DNA of 64,000 bases. Source: Comamonadaceae bacterium. Lineage in GTDB: Bacteria; Pseudomonadota; Gammaproteobacteria; Burkholderiales; Burkholderiaceae_C. Position numbers and translations under genes: made by a program. The notes beneath the pieces were generated by a model. That model did no database searches and was not told the DNA's origin. It saw nothing but the letters and a program-made list of their open reading frames with translations. Below, one piece after another: positions 31,271 through 43,753 of this stretch (within the stretch, counting starts at the first letter, position 1; every line of letters begins with the position of its first letter). The stretch is from NCBI GenBank assembly GCA_947476285.1, contig CANJPU010000003.1, positions 62,001-126,000 on the forward strand, given 5' to 3'.

Positions 31271-33685
31271 TCAGGCGCCAGATGCCGGCCAGCGGTCATG
31301 CAGTTGAACAGCCACCCGCTCACCCCACAAATTGATTTCCGCGCTGGCGCCCCGGTGCTCACTTTGGGCAGGGGCGCCGCGCACATAGCCCAGCGCGACA
31401 CAGGCGCCGGCCAGCGGGCTGAATCCGGCCGAAGATATTTCGCCGACCGGTTGGCCTTCGTGCAAGATGGTTTCGCCGCCCCAGGCGTACACACCGGGCG
31501 GCAGTACCAATGTCACCAGCTTCTTGCGTAGCGGCTGGCCCTGGCTTGCCTTGAGCGCGGCTTGCCCGATGAAGGGCGAAGGCTTGTCGGGCTTGACGCT
31601 GAAGGCCAGTCCCGCTTCCCAGGGCGACTCATCTGGCCCGAGCTCTGCACCCCAGGCTCTGCGGCCCTGCTCGATGCGCAGCGCGTCCAGTGCGTAGTAG
31701 CCGGCGTTGCGCAAGCCCAGGTCTTGGCCAGCCCGCATCAACTCCAGATAGACATGCCGGCACATCTCCACCGGCACATACAGCTCAAAGCCTGGCCCGC
31801 CCACATAACTCATGCGGGCTGCGCGCACGCGGGCAAAGCCCAAGTCAATGTCGCGAGTCCATGAGAACTTCAGCGCCTGCGCCGAAAGATCATCGGGACT
31901 GACCCGGGCCAGCAACTCGCGCGCCTTGGGGCCCATCACCGACAGCACGCTGTACATGGGTGACACATCGGTGAGCATGGCATGACTGCCGGGCTCGATA
32001 TGGCGGCTGATCCAGTCAAAGTCGCGGGTGGCCTGGGCCGAGCCGGTGACGATCAAGAAGCGCCCCGGTGCCTCCCGCGTCACCGTCAGATCGCTCTCGA
32101 TGCCGCCGCGTTCATTGAGCATGGGCGTGTAGACCATCTTGCCCACCGGCACGTCCATCTCGTTGGCGCACAGCCGTTGCAGAGTTGCCAGCGCATCGTT
32201 GCCTTGCAGCAGCAGCTTGGAAAAAGAGCTCTGGTCGTAAAGGGCCACAGCCTCACGGGTGGCCTGCTGCTCGGCGATCACCCAGGGCAGCCAGCCGGGT
32301 GTGTCCAGCGTGTGGGCGGGTGCTGGCATGTCGGCGCCTGCTTTGAAATAGTTGGCCCGCTCCCAGCCGTTCTTGCTGCCAAACTCCGCCCCTTGTTCGG
32401 ACAGTAGGTCATATAAAGGTGATGTGCGCAGCGGGCGAGCCGTCTGCAGTTCCTGGCGCGGCCAGCGCATGGCGTAGTGCAAACCCAGCGTCTCACCGGT
32501 GCGCTCGGCCAGGGCTTTGCGGTTGCCGGTGAAGGGCGCGAAGCGGCGGATGTCCACATCCCACAGATCGGTGCTGGGCTCGCCAGCGACAATCCACTCG
32601 GCCATCAGGCGGCCAGCACCGCCACTGTTGGCTATGCCGGCGGAATTGAAGCCGGCGCAAACGAAGTAGTTGCGCAATTCGGGCGCCTCGCCCAGGATGA
32701 AATTGCCATCGGGCGTGAAACTCTCCGGCCCGTTGAGCAGCATCTTGATCTGCGCTGTCTCAAGGCAAGGCGTGCGGTGCATTGCGTTTGTCATCAGGAT
32801 CTCGAACTGCGCCCAGTCCTCATCGAGCAGTGCGAATTGAAAGCTGCTGGGGATGGGGTCCACCTTCCAGGGCTTGGCCTTGGGCTCGAAGCCACCCATC
32901 AGCAGGCCGCCGACTTCTTCCTTGTAATAGATGAAGCCATCAGGGTCGCGCATCACCGGCAGCATCGGGTGCACGCCGGCGATCTGGTCGGTGACGATGT
33001 AGAAGTGCTCGGCCGAAAACAATGGCACGTTCACGCCGGCCAGCGCGCCGAACTGCCGCGCCCACTGGCCCGCGCAATTGACCAGCAGCTCGCAGCGCAC
33101 ATCGCCCAGTGCGGTGCGCACTGCAGTCACGCGGCCGTCCTGAGAGAGCACCCCGGTGACTTCAACGTCTTCCACAATGCGCACGCCCAGTTGGCGCGCC
33201 CCTTTGGCCAGCGACATGCACAGGTCGGCCGGGTTGGCCTTGCCGTCGCCGGGAAGCCACAAGGCACCTTGCAAGTCGTCTGTGCGCATCACCGGAAAAT
33301 GCTCGCCAGCCTCGGCCGGAGAGATCTCGTGGCATTCCACGCCAAAGCTGCGCGCCAGCGCAAGCTGCTTTCTCAACACCTTCATGCGCTCAGGCGTGCG
33401 CGCCACGTTGACGCTGCCACACTGACGCCAGCCGGTGGCCAGGCCGGTCTGCGCCTCCAGAGTCTGATACAGCTCAATGCCGTACTTGCTCATCTGCGTC
33501 ATGCTGCGGTTGGGCCGCATCTGGCCCACCAGGCCGGCTGCGTGCCAGGTGGTGCCGCAAGTGAGCTTGCCCTGCTCGATCAGCAGCACATCGCTGCGGC
33601 CCATTCGCGCCAGGTGATAGGCGACGGAGCAGCCGACGATGCCGCCTCCGACGATGACAATCTGCGCCTGAGTTGGAAGCGTCAT
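31271..33685 (-). CDS. FAD-dependent oxidoreductase with GcvT domain (dimethylglycine/sarcosine dehydrogenase family)
   Basis: 804-aa flavoprotein. The N-terminal Rossmann fold has IVIVGGGIVGCSVAYHLA (about 9-26); CGTTWHAAGLVGQMRP, typical of DMGDH (covalent FAD-His region), is near 43-58. An FAO_M linker follows and the C-terminal ~400 residues are a GcvT/aminomethyltransferase domain for tetrahydrofolate. Such enzymes oxidatively demethylate N-methyl amines and pass the C1 unit to THF. It is the last gene of the leftward phosphonate operon, 7 bp after the EamA gene, so an N-methylated aminophosphonate or glycine derivative is a reasonable substrate (inference). Confidence 0.88.
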   Translation of the reverse strand: MTLPTQAQIVIVGGGIVGCSVAYHLARMGRSDVLLIEQGKLTCGTTWHAAGLVGQMRPNRSMTQMSKYGIELYQTLEAQTGLATGWRQCGSVNVARTPERMKVLRKQLALARSFGVECHEISPAEAGEHFPVMRTDDLQGALWLPGDGKANPADLCMSLAKGARQLGVRIVEDVEVTGVLSQDGRVTAVRTALGDVRCELLVNCAGQWARQFGALAGVNVPLFSAEHFYIVTDQIAGVHPMLPVMRDPDGFIYYKEEVGGLLMGGFEPKAKPWKVDPIPSSFQFALLDEDWAQFEILMTNAMHRTPCLETAQIKMLLNGPESFTPDGNFILGEAPELRNYFVCAGFNSAGIANSGGAGRLMAEWIVAGEPSTDLWDVDIRRFAPFTGNRKALAERTGETLGLHYAMRWPRQELQTARPLRTSPLYDLLSEQGAEFGSKNGWERANYFKAGADMPAPAHTLDTPGWLPWVIAEQQATREAVALYDQSSFSKLLLQGNDALATLQRLCANEMDVPVGKMVYTPMLNERGGIESDLTVTREAPGRFLIVTGSAQATRDFDWISRHIEPGSHAMLTDVSPMYSVLSVMGPKARELLARVSPDDLSAQALKFSWTRDIDLGFARVRAARMSYVGGPGFELYVPVEMCRHVYLELMRAGQDLGLRNAGYYALDALRIEQGRRAWGAELGPDESPWEAGLAFSVKPDKPSPFIGQAALKASQGQPLRKKLVTLVLPPGVYAWGGETILHEGQPVGEISSAGFSPLAGACVALGYVRGAPAQSEHRGASAEINLWGERVAVQLHDRWPASGA

Positions 33686-33692
33686 GGATCAA

Positions 33693-34550
33693 TCAGCCAA
33701 GTCGAAGCGCCATCACACCGGCCACAATGGTCGCCGTGCCGATGACGCGCCGCACGGTGAAAGTTTCCTTGAGAAACCAAGTGCCCAACAGCGCCGCGAA
33801 CAGCACTGAAGTCTCGCGCAGCGCGGCCACCGTGGCCACCGGCGCGCGGGTCATGGCCCACAGCGCAATGCCGTAAGAGCCCAGTGACGCGGCGGCAGCG
33901 CCTGCGGCCACGGGCCAACGCATGCGCGCATAAGGCCAAACCACCGCGCCGCCCCGGCGCATGAACACCAGCAAGGCAAAAGGCCAGCCGTCCAGCACGA
34001 ACAGAGCCGCCACATACTGCAATGCCGTGCCGCCGTTGCCGACGGCGGTGCGCGCACCCAGTGCGTCCACCAGTGTGTAGATGCCGATGACCACTGCATT
34101 GGCCAGCGCAAAAGCAACGGCGCGCGGGCTCTCCAGCGCATGGCGGGACAAACCCAGTGCCAGCACGCCGCAGCTCACGCCCAGCACGCCGGCCCAGGCC
34201 AGGGGGCTGAGCGACTCTCCCAACGCCAGGCTGGAGGCCAGCGCCACCAGCAGCGGCGCGGTGCCGCGCATCAGCGGATAGGTCAGGCCCAGGTCGCCAT
34301 GCTGATAGGCCTCGGCCAGAGCGATGTAGTAGGCGATGTGTATCACCACCGAAGCAAATATGTAGGGCCAGGCGGCCGCTGGCGGCAGGCCCGTGACCAG
34401 CACCAGCGGGATGCCGATGAAGGAGCCCAGCATGTGGATCACCGCGGTGTCCAGCGCCTTGTCCGAGCTGGACTTGACCAGCGCGTTCCAGCTTGCATGC
34501 AGCAGCGCGCCGAACAATACCGCTGCGGCCACTGGCCAGGTCAGGCTCAT
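33693..34550 (-). CDS. EamA/DMT-superfamily transporter
   Basis: 285-aa integral membrane protein with about ten hydrophobic helices in two EamA repeats; the first includes HASWNALVKSSSD and the second ends in FLKETFTVRRVIGTATIVAGV, the usual EamA C-terminal signature. Substrate unknown; it could move a phosphonate-pathway metabolite. It overlaps the HD-protein gene upstream by 4 bp and is 7 bp from the FAD enzyme, so it is in the same operon. Confidence 0.85.
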   Translation of the reverse strand: MSLTWPVAAAVLFGALLHASWNALVKSSSDKALDTAVIHMLGSFIGIPLVLVTGLPPAAAWPYIFASVVIHIAYYIALAEAYQHGDLGLTYPLMRGTAPLLVALASSLALGESLSPLAWAGVLGVSCGVLALGLSRHALESPRAVAFALANAVVIGIYTLVDALGARTAVGNGGTALQYVAALFVLDGWPFALLVFMRRGGAVVWPYARMRWPVAAGAAAASLGSYGIALWAMTRAPVATVAALRETSVLFAALLGTWFLKETFTVRRVIGTATIVAGVMALRLG

Positions 34551-35125
34551 GGCACCCTCGCGTCCTGCGCGCCAGCGGCGTCTTGGCTGCAGCGGTGCGC
34601 GCGCGCGAGAAAATGCGAAAGCGGCGGCGTCACCCGCCCGGCCTGCTTGGCTGTGTCGTCCCAGATGCGCAGGCGCACCGCATCGGCTGCGCCTGCTTGT
34701 CGCATGAACGCCTGGGCCTGTTCATCAGTGAAGACGCCGCCTTGCAAGACCAGCGAGCGGCGCGAGTCGTCCGACAGTGAATCGAAATACGCTGGCCGCG
34801 TCGCGCACAGGTAGCGCTTGGCATCCACATGCAGCTTGATCGCATCGAGCACCGCATTGCCGAACATGCCGCGCAAGAAGGGCAGGGCGCGGTATTGGTG
34901 AACGTCGTCCACGCCCTTGAGTGTGGGTGTCTCGCCCAGATCGTGCAGCAGGTGGCCCAGGTCATGCAGCAGGGCCGCCGTCACCAGCTCGTCGCTGGCG
35001 CCCTCGGCCTCGGCCAGCGATGCCGATTGCAGCGCGTGTTCAAGTTGTGTCACCGCCTCGCCGCTGTATTGCTCGGCGCCGCGCTGCGCAAAGAGCTGTT
35101 CGATGTCGGCCAGTGTCAGTGCCAT
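34547..35125 (-). CDS. Phosphonate-operon HD-domain protein (PhnZ-like)
   Basis: 192-aa HD-domain protein. Metal ligands are visible in VTQLEHALQSA (His), LLHDLGHLLHDLG (the HD pair, about 53), DDVHQYRAL, and AIKLHVDAKRYL (Lys/His); GAEQYSGEAVTQLEHAL fits the PhnZ substrate lid. PhnZ is a mixed-valent di-iron oxygenase splitting the C-P bond of 1-hydroxy-2-aminoethylphosphonate. The 2-oxoglutarate dioxygenase that makes that substrate was not found in the window, so the true substrate may differ. It lies between phnY (36-bp gap) and the EamA gene (overlap). Confidence 0.82.
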   Translation of the reverse strand: MALTLADIEQLFAQRGAEQYSGEAVTQLEHALQSASLAEAEGASDELVTAALLHDLGHLLHDLGETPTLKGVDDVHQYRALPFLRGMFGNAVLDAIKLHVDAKRYLCATRPAYFDSLSDDSRRSLVLQGGVFTDEQAQAFMRQAGAADAVRLRIWDDTAKQAGRVTPPLSHFLARAHRCSQDAAGAQDARVP

Positions 35126-35161
35126 GCTGCGTCGCTTGTTGCTTTGTGCGCTTGTGCCCGC

Positions 35162-38556
<3,395 letters not shown>

Positions 38557-38562
38557 CCAGGC

Positions 38563-38591
38563 ATTAAATGCAGCAAGCGCCGGATTGTCAA
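38563..38591 (-). promoter_or_regulatory. Predicted sigma-70 promoter for phnR-phnA-phnY
   Basis: On the minus strand, TTGACA (38591-38586), 17 bp, then TTTAAT (38568-38563). The -35 is a 6/6 match and the -10 a 5/6 match. The expected start site is at or within a base or two of the phnR ATG. Confidence 0.55.
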
Positions 38592-38597
38592 CAATCT
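38584..38597. promoter_or_regulatory. Candidate PhnR operator
   Basis: GATTGTCAACAATC, a perfect 14-bp palindrome overlapping the -35 box of the leftward promoter. A related half-site (ACAATTG, 38605-38611) touches the rightward -35. The position suits a GntR dimer repressing both directions. This is inferred from symmetry and position only. Confidence 0.45.
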
Positions 38598-38608
38598 GCA
38601 AAAAACAA

Positions 38609-38637
38609 TTGACATCATTTGGAGGCCAGCGTTAAAT
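38609..38637 (+). promoter_or_regulatory. Predicted sigma-70 promoter for the AEP transport/catabolic operon
   Basis: TTGACA (38609-38614), a 17-bp spacer, then TTAAAT (38632-38637). It would drive the AEP-binding-protein gene at 38752, leaving a leader of about 105 nt. Confidence 0.5.
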
Positions 38638-38751
38638 GATCCGAGACGCGTGCGGGTGGCTGGCGGGTGTTCGCCCTTATTCATCGCTTTGGTCATCGTA
38701 CGGTCATCCTGGTCAGTGACAGTCAAAACCCATGTTCTTGAGGAGACCCTT

Positions 38752-39789
38752 ATGCGTGCGTCGCTTGTTCTGAAATCCGTGCTGCTTGCCGGCCTCGCCG
38801 CCTTCGCGGCCGGCGCCTTTGCCCAGAAGACCCAGTTGCTGGTCTACACCGCGCTGGAGACCGACCAGCTCAAGGCCTACCAGGAAGCATTCAACCGGGT
38901 CAATCCCAACATCGAGATCAAGTGGGTGCGCGACTCCACCGGCGTCATCACCGCCAAGCTGCTGGCCGAGAAAGCCAATCCGCAGGCCGATGTGGTGATG
39001 GGCGTGGCTGCGTCCAGCTTGGCCTTGCTGGACAAGCAAGGCATGCTGGAGCCCTACGCGCCTTTGAACCTGGACGCGATCATGAGCAAGTACCGCGACA
39101 GCAAGAAGGTGCCAGCCTGGTGGGGTATGGACGTATGGGGAGCCACGGTGTGCTTCAATACGGTGGAAGCCAAGAAGAAGAACATCCCCAAGCCCGAAAC
39201 CTGGAAGGACTTGACCAAGCCGATTTACAAGGGCCAGATCGTCATGCCCAATCCGGCCTCCAGCGGCACCGGTTACTTTGACGTCACCGCCTGGCTGACT
39301 TTGTTTGGCGACGACAATGGCAAGGGCGGCGGCTGGAAATACATGGACGCACTGCATGACAACATGGCGCAGTACACCCACTCTGGCTCCAAGCCATGCA
39401 ACATGGCCGCGGCCGGTGAATTCGTGATGGGCATTTCCTTTGAATACCGCGGCAACACCAACAAGGCCAAGGGCGCCCCCATCGACCTGGTGTTCCCAAA
39501 AGAAGGCTTGGGTTGGGACCTGGAGGCTTTCGCCATTCACAAAGGCACCAAGAAACTCGACGCCGCCAAGAAGCTGGCCGACTGGGCATCGAGCAAAGAC
39601 GCGATGCTGCTGTACGGCAAGAACTTCGCTATCACGGCTCAGCCTGGCGTGGCAGAGCCACTGGCCAACGTGCCCAAAGATTACGAAGCGCGCCTGGTCA
39701 AGATGAATTTCGCCTGGGCCGCCGACAACCGCGAGCGCATTTTGGCTGAGTGGACCAAGCGCTACAACGCCAAGACAGAAAAGCGCTGA
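38752..39789 (+). CDS. phnS: 2-aminoethylphosphonate ABC transporter, substrate-binding protein
   Basis: 345-aa periplasmic protein of the iron/AEP-binding (SBP_bac) class. A Sec signal peptide (1-24, core LKSVLLAGLAAFAAGAFA) is followed by QLLVYTALETDQLKAYQEAF. The body includes GVITAKLLAEKANPQADVVMG and PNPASSGTGYFDVTAWLTLFG, close to the PhnS2-type AEP-binding family. AGGAG at 38741 lies 7 bases before the ATG. It is first in the rightward operon and is followed by its ATPase and fused permease. Confidence 0.9.
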   Translation: MRASLVLKSVLLAGLAAFAAGAFAQKTQLLVYTALETDQLKAYQEAFNRVNPNIEIKWVRDSTGVITAKLLAEKANPQADVVMGVAASSLALLDKQGMLEPYAPLNLDAIMSKYRDSKKVPAWWGMDVWGATVCFNTVEAKKKNIPKPETWKDLTKPIYKGQIVMPNPASSGTGYFDVTAWLTLFGDDNGKGGGWKYMDALHDNMAQYTHSGSKPCNMAAAGEFVMGISFEYRGNTNKAKGAPIDLVFPKEGLGWDLEAFAIHKGTKKLDAAKKLADWASSKDAMLLYGKNFAITAQPGVAEPLANVPKDYEARLVKMNFAWAADNRERILAEWTKRYNAKTEKR

Positions 39790-39809
39790 GCTGCGCCTAG
39801 GTTGAAAGG

Positions 39810-40862
39810 GTGGCTGCGGACTTGTTCCTTGAACTGCGTGGTATCCGCAAAGATTTCGGCGGCTTCACTGCCCTGCACGATATCGACCTGGGCATCAGCA
39901 AGGGCGAGTTCGTCTGCTTCCTCGGCCCATCGGGCTGTGGCAAGACCACACTGCTGCGCATCATTGCGGGGCTGGAGGTGCAAAGCGCGGGCGAGGTGCT
40001 GCAAGGCGGGCGCGACATCTCGCGCCTGCCGCCGGCGCAGCGTGACTACGGCATCGTGTTCCAGAGCTATGCACTCTTTCCCAACCTCAGCGTGGCCGAC
40101 AACGTGGCCTACGGCCTGGTCAACCGCAAGACACCGCGCGCACAGATAGTGCAGCGGGTGGAAGAGCTGCTCAAGTTGGTCGGCTTGCCCGGCAGCCAGA
40201 ACAAATACCCCGCGCAGCTCTCGGGTGGGCAGCAGCAGCGCATCGCGCTGGCGCGCGCCCTGGCGACCGCGCCGGGGCTCTTGCTGCTTGACGAGCCGCT
40301 CTCGGCGCTTGATGCGCTGGAGCGAGTGCGCCTGCGCTCGGAGATCAGGGCTTTGCAGCAAAAGCTGGGCGTGACCACCATCATGGTCACGCACGACCAG
40401 GAAGAAGCCCTGGCGCTGGCCGATCGCATCGTGGTGATGAACCATGGCGTGATTGAGCAAGTGGGTACGCCACTTGAAATCTACCGAGAGCCGGCATCGC
40501 CCTTCGTGGCCGATTTCGTCGGCAAGGTCAATGTGCTGCCCGCCCAGGTGGCCGGTGGCCAGTTTCGCGTGGGCAGCCTGAGCATTGCCTGCGACGGCGC
40601 AGACCGCAGCGCGCGCATTTACCTGCGCCCGGAAGACGTGTTGGCCCGCCCCATCGCGCCGGGCGACCCGCATGTGTTTGATGCCCGCATCGAGAAGATC
40701 GAATTCCTTGGCTCTTATTGTCATGTGCGTGTCACCTCGCCGGCGCTCGATGAGCACAGGCTGACCGTCTACCTGTCGCTCAACTTCCTGTCCGAGCAGT
40801 CTCTGCAAGAAGGCTCGGCGCTGCGGCTCAAGCTGCTGCCCGAGCGCATCAAGGTCTTTTGA
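39810..40862 (+). CDS. phnT: 2-aminoethylphosphonate ABC transporter, ATP-binding protein
   Basis: 350-aa cytosolic ATPase. Walker A is LGPSGCGKTTLLR (about 37-49), signature LSGGQQQRIALARAL (about 137), Walker B LLLLDEPLSALD (about 157) and H-loop MVTHDQEEAL. A C-terminal TOBE domain (about 280-350) is present. No ATG fits; GTG 39810 has a GAAAGG stretch immediately upstream and gives the best N-terminus, while a TTG four codons later is an alternative. It is 20 bp after phnS. Confidence 0.9.
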   Translation: MAADLFLELRGIRKDFGGFTALHDIDLGISKGEFVCFLGPSGCGKTTLLRIIAGLEVQSAGEVLQGGRDISRLPPAQRDYGIVFQSYALFPNLSVADNVAYGLVNRKTPRAQIVQRVEELLKLVGLPGSQNKYPAQLSGGQQQRIALARALATAPGLLLLDEPLSALDALERVRLRSEIRALQQKLGVTTIMVTHDQEEALALADRIVVMNHGVIEQVGTPLEIYREPASPFVADFVGKVNVLPAQVAGGQFRVGSLSIACDGADRSARIYLRPEDVLARPIAPGDPHVFDARIEKIEFLGSYCHVRVTSPALDEHRLTVYLSLNFLSEQSLQEGSALRLKLLPERIKVF

Positions 40863-40875
40863 TCACGAGCAAAGC

Positions 40876-42600
40876 ATGAGCGCTGCTCTGACCGCCAGCC
40901 ACAAGCCGCCGATCAGGCAGGCCGCGCACTGGACTGACCGCATCGCGCACCTGGCCTTGTTGCTGGTGGCACTGGCGCTGGTGGCGTTCCTGGCGCTGCC
41001 CTTGTTGGCCATCCTGGTCCAGGCCGCCCAAGGCAAAGAGGGCGAGTTCGTCTGGCTGGACAACTTCATTGAATACGCACGCACACCGGCCCTGCTTGAC
41101 AGCTTGTGGAACAGCGTGTGGGTCTCGCTGCTGGTCACAGCGCTCACCGTGCCGCTGGCCTTTGGCTTTGCCTATGCGCTGACTCGCTCGTGCATGCCGG
41201 GCAAGGCGCTGTTTCGCGGCATCACGCTGATTCCGCTGTTGGCCCCCTCGCTGTTGTCGGCCATCTCGCTGATCTACTGGTTTGGCAACCAGGGCGTGCT
41301 CAAAGACTGGATGCAGGGCGTGGGCATTGACCAGATCTATGGCGCGCCAGGTATCGTGGTAGCAGAGTGCTTTGCGGTGTTTCCGCATGCCCTGATGATT
41401 CTGGTGACCGCGCTGTCGCTGTCCGATGCGCGGCTGTATGAGGCCGCCGATGCGATGGGCACCCGCGCTACGCGCAAGTTCTTCACCATCACACTGCCCG
41501 GTGCCAAGTACGGCCTGATCTCGGCGGCGCTGGTGAGCTTCACCCTGGTCATGACCGACTTCGGAATTCCCAAGGTCATAGGCGGCAATTTCAATGTGCT
41601 GGCCACCGATGTGTTCAAGCTGGTCATCGGGCAGCAAGATTTTTCCAAGGGCGCGGTGGTGGCCATCTTGTTGCTCGCGCCTGCGGTGCTGACCTTCGGG
41701 GTGGACAACTACCTCGGCCGGCGCCAGACAGCCATGCTCACCGCACGCGCCGTGCCCTTCTCGCCCAGGCCCGCGCGTGGCTTCGATGCGATCATGACTG
41801 TGTATTGCGGCGCCATCGCGGCGCTGGTGCTGGCCATGCTGGGCATGGCGGTGTTTGCATCCTTCGCCAGCTTCTGGCCCTACAACTTGGAGCCCAGCCT
41901 GCGTCACTATGTGCTCGGGCTGGTCGATGCCGAAGTGGGGGTGGGCTTTCTCAACAGCCTGAAGATGGCCGCCTGCACCGCCTTGTTCGGCACGGCACTG
42001 GTGTTTTGCAGCGCCTACCTGCTGGAGAAAACCAAAGGCATGGATGGTGTGCGCGGCCTGGTGCGGCTGCTTTCGATGCTGCCGATGGCCGTGCCTGGTC
42101 TGGTGCTGGGCCTGGGCTACATCTTCTTCTTCAACGAGCCGGGCAATCCACTCAATGGCCTCTATCACACGGTGACCTTGTTGACGCTTTGCACCATCGT
42201 GCACTTCTACACCACGGGGCACCTCACTGCGGTCACCGCGCTCAAGTCGCTCGATGGCGAATTCGAAGCGGTGAGCGCATCGCTCAAGGTGCCTTTCTTC
42301 AAGACCTTCTGGCGCGTCACACTGCCCATCTGCACGCCGGCGCTGGTGGACATCGCACGCTACTTCTTCATCAACGCCATGACCACCATCTCGGCGGTGG
42401 TGTTTCTCTACTCACCCGAAACCAAGGTCGCATCCATCGCCATCCTCAACCTCGACGAAGCCGGCGAGATGGGCGCGGCCGCCGCCATGGCCGTGCTCAT
42501 CGCCTTGTGCTCGGCGCTGGCCACCTTGCTATTCATGGCAGCGGCCTGGTGGGTGAACCGCCGCACACAGGCCTGGCGTATTGCCGCACCTACCCGATAG
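40876..42600 (+). CDS. phnU: 2-aminoethylphosphonate ABC transporter, fused double permease
   Basis: 574-aa inner-membrane protein with two binding-protein-dependent permease domains in one chain (about 12 helices). The coupling-helix EAA loops are [21 protein letters not shown] (about 190-210) and [22 protein letters not shown] (about 460-480). The duplicated layout fits the PhnU2 permease of Burkholderia-type AEP systems. It starts 13 bp after phnT and ends 11 bp before phnW. Confidence 0.9.
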   Translation: MSAALTASHKPPIRQAAHWTDRIAHLALLLVALALVAFLALPLLAILVQAAQGKEGEFVWLDNFIEYARTPALLDSLWNSVWVSLLVTALTVPLAFGFAYALTRSCMPGKALFRGITLIPLLAPSLLSAISLIYWFGNQGVLKDWMQGVGIDQIYGAPGIVVAECFAVFPHALMILVTALSLSDARLYEAADAMGTRATRKFFTITLPGAKYGLISAALVSFTLVMTDFGIPKVIGGNFNVLATDVFKLVIGQQDFSKGAVVAILLLAPAVLTFGVDNYLGRRQTAMLTARAVPFSPRPARGFDAIMTVYCGAIAALVLAMLGMAVFASFASFWPYNLEPSLRHYVLGLVDAEVGVGFLNSLKMAACTALFGTALVFCSAYLLEKTKGMDGVRGLVRLLSMLPMAVPGLVLGLGYIFFFNEPGNPLNGLYHTVTLLTLCTIVHFYTTGHLTAVTALKSLDGEFEAVSASLKVPFFKTFWRVTLPICTPALVDIARYFFINAMTTISAVVFLYSPETKVASIAILNLDEAGEMGAAAAMAVLIALCSALATLLFMAAAWWVNRRTQAWRIAAPTR

Positions 42601-42611
42601 GAAGACACCCC

Positions 42612-43730
42612 ATGGACAGAGACAAAATCCTGCTGACCCCCGGGCCGCTGACCACAACACTTCGCACCAAGCTCGCCATGCTGCGCGACTGGGGCTCGTG
42701 GGACAGCGACTTCAATGAGGTCACCGCGCGGGTACGGCGCAGCCTGCTGCAGATCATTCACGGGCAGGACACCCATGTGGTCGTGCCCCTGCAAGGCAGC
42801 GGCACCTTCAGTGTCGAGGCGGCGGTGGCCACACTGGTGCCGCGGGATGGCCATGTGCTGGTGCTGGACAACGGCGCTTACTGCAAACGGGCCGTGCGGC
42901 TCACCTCCTTGATGGGGCGCCGCTGCAGCGTGCTCGCCTTCGACGAAGCAGCCGCCGTCTCGCCCTCGCTCTTGCAAGACAAACTCACTGCGGATGCATC
43001 CATCACCCATGTGGTTTTGATCCATTGTGAAACCGGCGCGGGCGTCCTCAATCCGCTGCAGGAAGTGGCCGATGTGTGCGAGCGCCACGGCAAGGGCCTG
43101 ATCGTCGATGCGATGAGCTCATTTGGCGCCTTGCCCATCGATGTGCGCCGCATGCGCATCGATGCGCTGGTGGCCGCCAGCGGCAAATGCCTTGAAGGCG
43201 TGCCCGGCATGGGCTTTGTCTTCGTCCGCAAGGAGGTGCTGCCCCAATGCGCCGGCAACAGCCAGTCGCTGGCAATGGACTTGCACGACCAGTATGTGTA
43301 TATGGAAAAAACCGGCCAGTGGCGCTTCACGCCGCCCACCCATGTGGTGGTGGCGCTGGCCGAGGCCATCGCTCAGTTCGAGGAAGAAGGTGGACAGCCC
43401 GCGCGCCTGGCCCGCTACAGCGCCAACTACCAGACCTTGATAGGCGGCATGTCGCGCCTGGGCTTTGCGCCCTTCCTCGACGCGGCCATCCAGGCGCCCA
43501 TCATCGTGACCTTTCATGCGCCGGCCAATCCGCGCTATGACTTCAAGACTTTTTACGCCGCAGCGCGTCAGCGCGGCTTCCTGTTGTACCCCGGCAAGCT
43601 CACGCAGCTGGAGACCTTTCGCGTCGGCTGCATTGGCGCTATCGGCCCCACCGAGATGGAGCAGGCGGTGCATGCGGTGTCGCTGGCGCTGCAAGACATG
43701 GGCATCGCCTCGGGCGTGCCGGCTCGGTAG
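42612..43730 (+). CDS. phnW: 2-aminoethylphosphonate-pyruvate transaminase
   Basis: 372-aa PLP class-V aminotransferase turning AEP + pyruvate into phosphonoacetaldehyde + alanine. N-terminal [25 protein letters not shown] is characteristic. [16 protein letters not shown] binds the cofactor phosphate, VDAMSSFG gives the PLP Asp, and [12 protein letters not shown] holds the Schiff-base Lys (about 195). The in-frame sequence upstream of 42612 lies inside the permease gene and is not coding. Its product feeds PhnY and PhnA on the opposite arm of the locus. Confidence 0.95.
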   Translation: MDRDKILLTPGPLTTTLRTKLAMLRDWGSWDSDFNEVTARVRRSLLQIIHGQDTHVVVPLQGSGTFSVEAAVATLVPRDGHVLVLDNGAYCKRAVRLTSLMGRRCSVLAFDEAAAVSPSLLQDKLTADASITHVVLIHCETGAGVLNPLQEVADVCERHGKGLIVDAMSSFGALPIDVRRMRIDALVAASGKCLEGVPGMGFVFVRKEVLPQCAGNSQSLAMDLHDQYVYMEKTGQWRFTPPTHVVVALAEAIAQFEEEGGQPARLARYSANYQTLIGGMSRLGFAPFLDAAIQAPIIVTFHAPANPRYDFKTFYAAARQRGFLLYPGKLTQLETFRVGCIGAIGPTEMEQAVHAVSLALQDMGIASGVPAR

Positions 43731-43753
43731 ACCTCACAAGGAGCGCACGCATC

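Noticed and set aside
40849..42222. 457-codon open frame on the minus strand, rich in His/Gln/Arg
   Set aside because: Antisense to the AEP permease; the His/Gln/Arg richness is the usual mirror of a membrane-protein gene.
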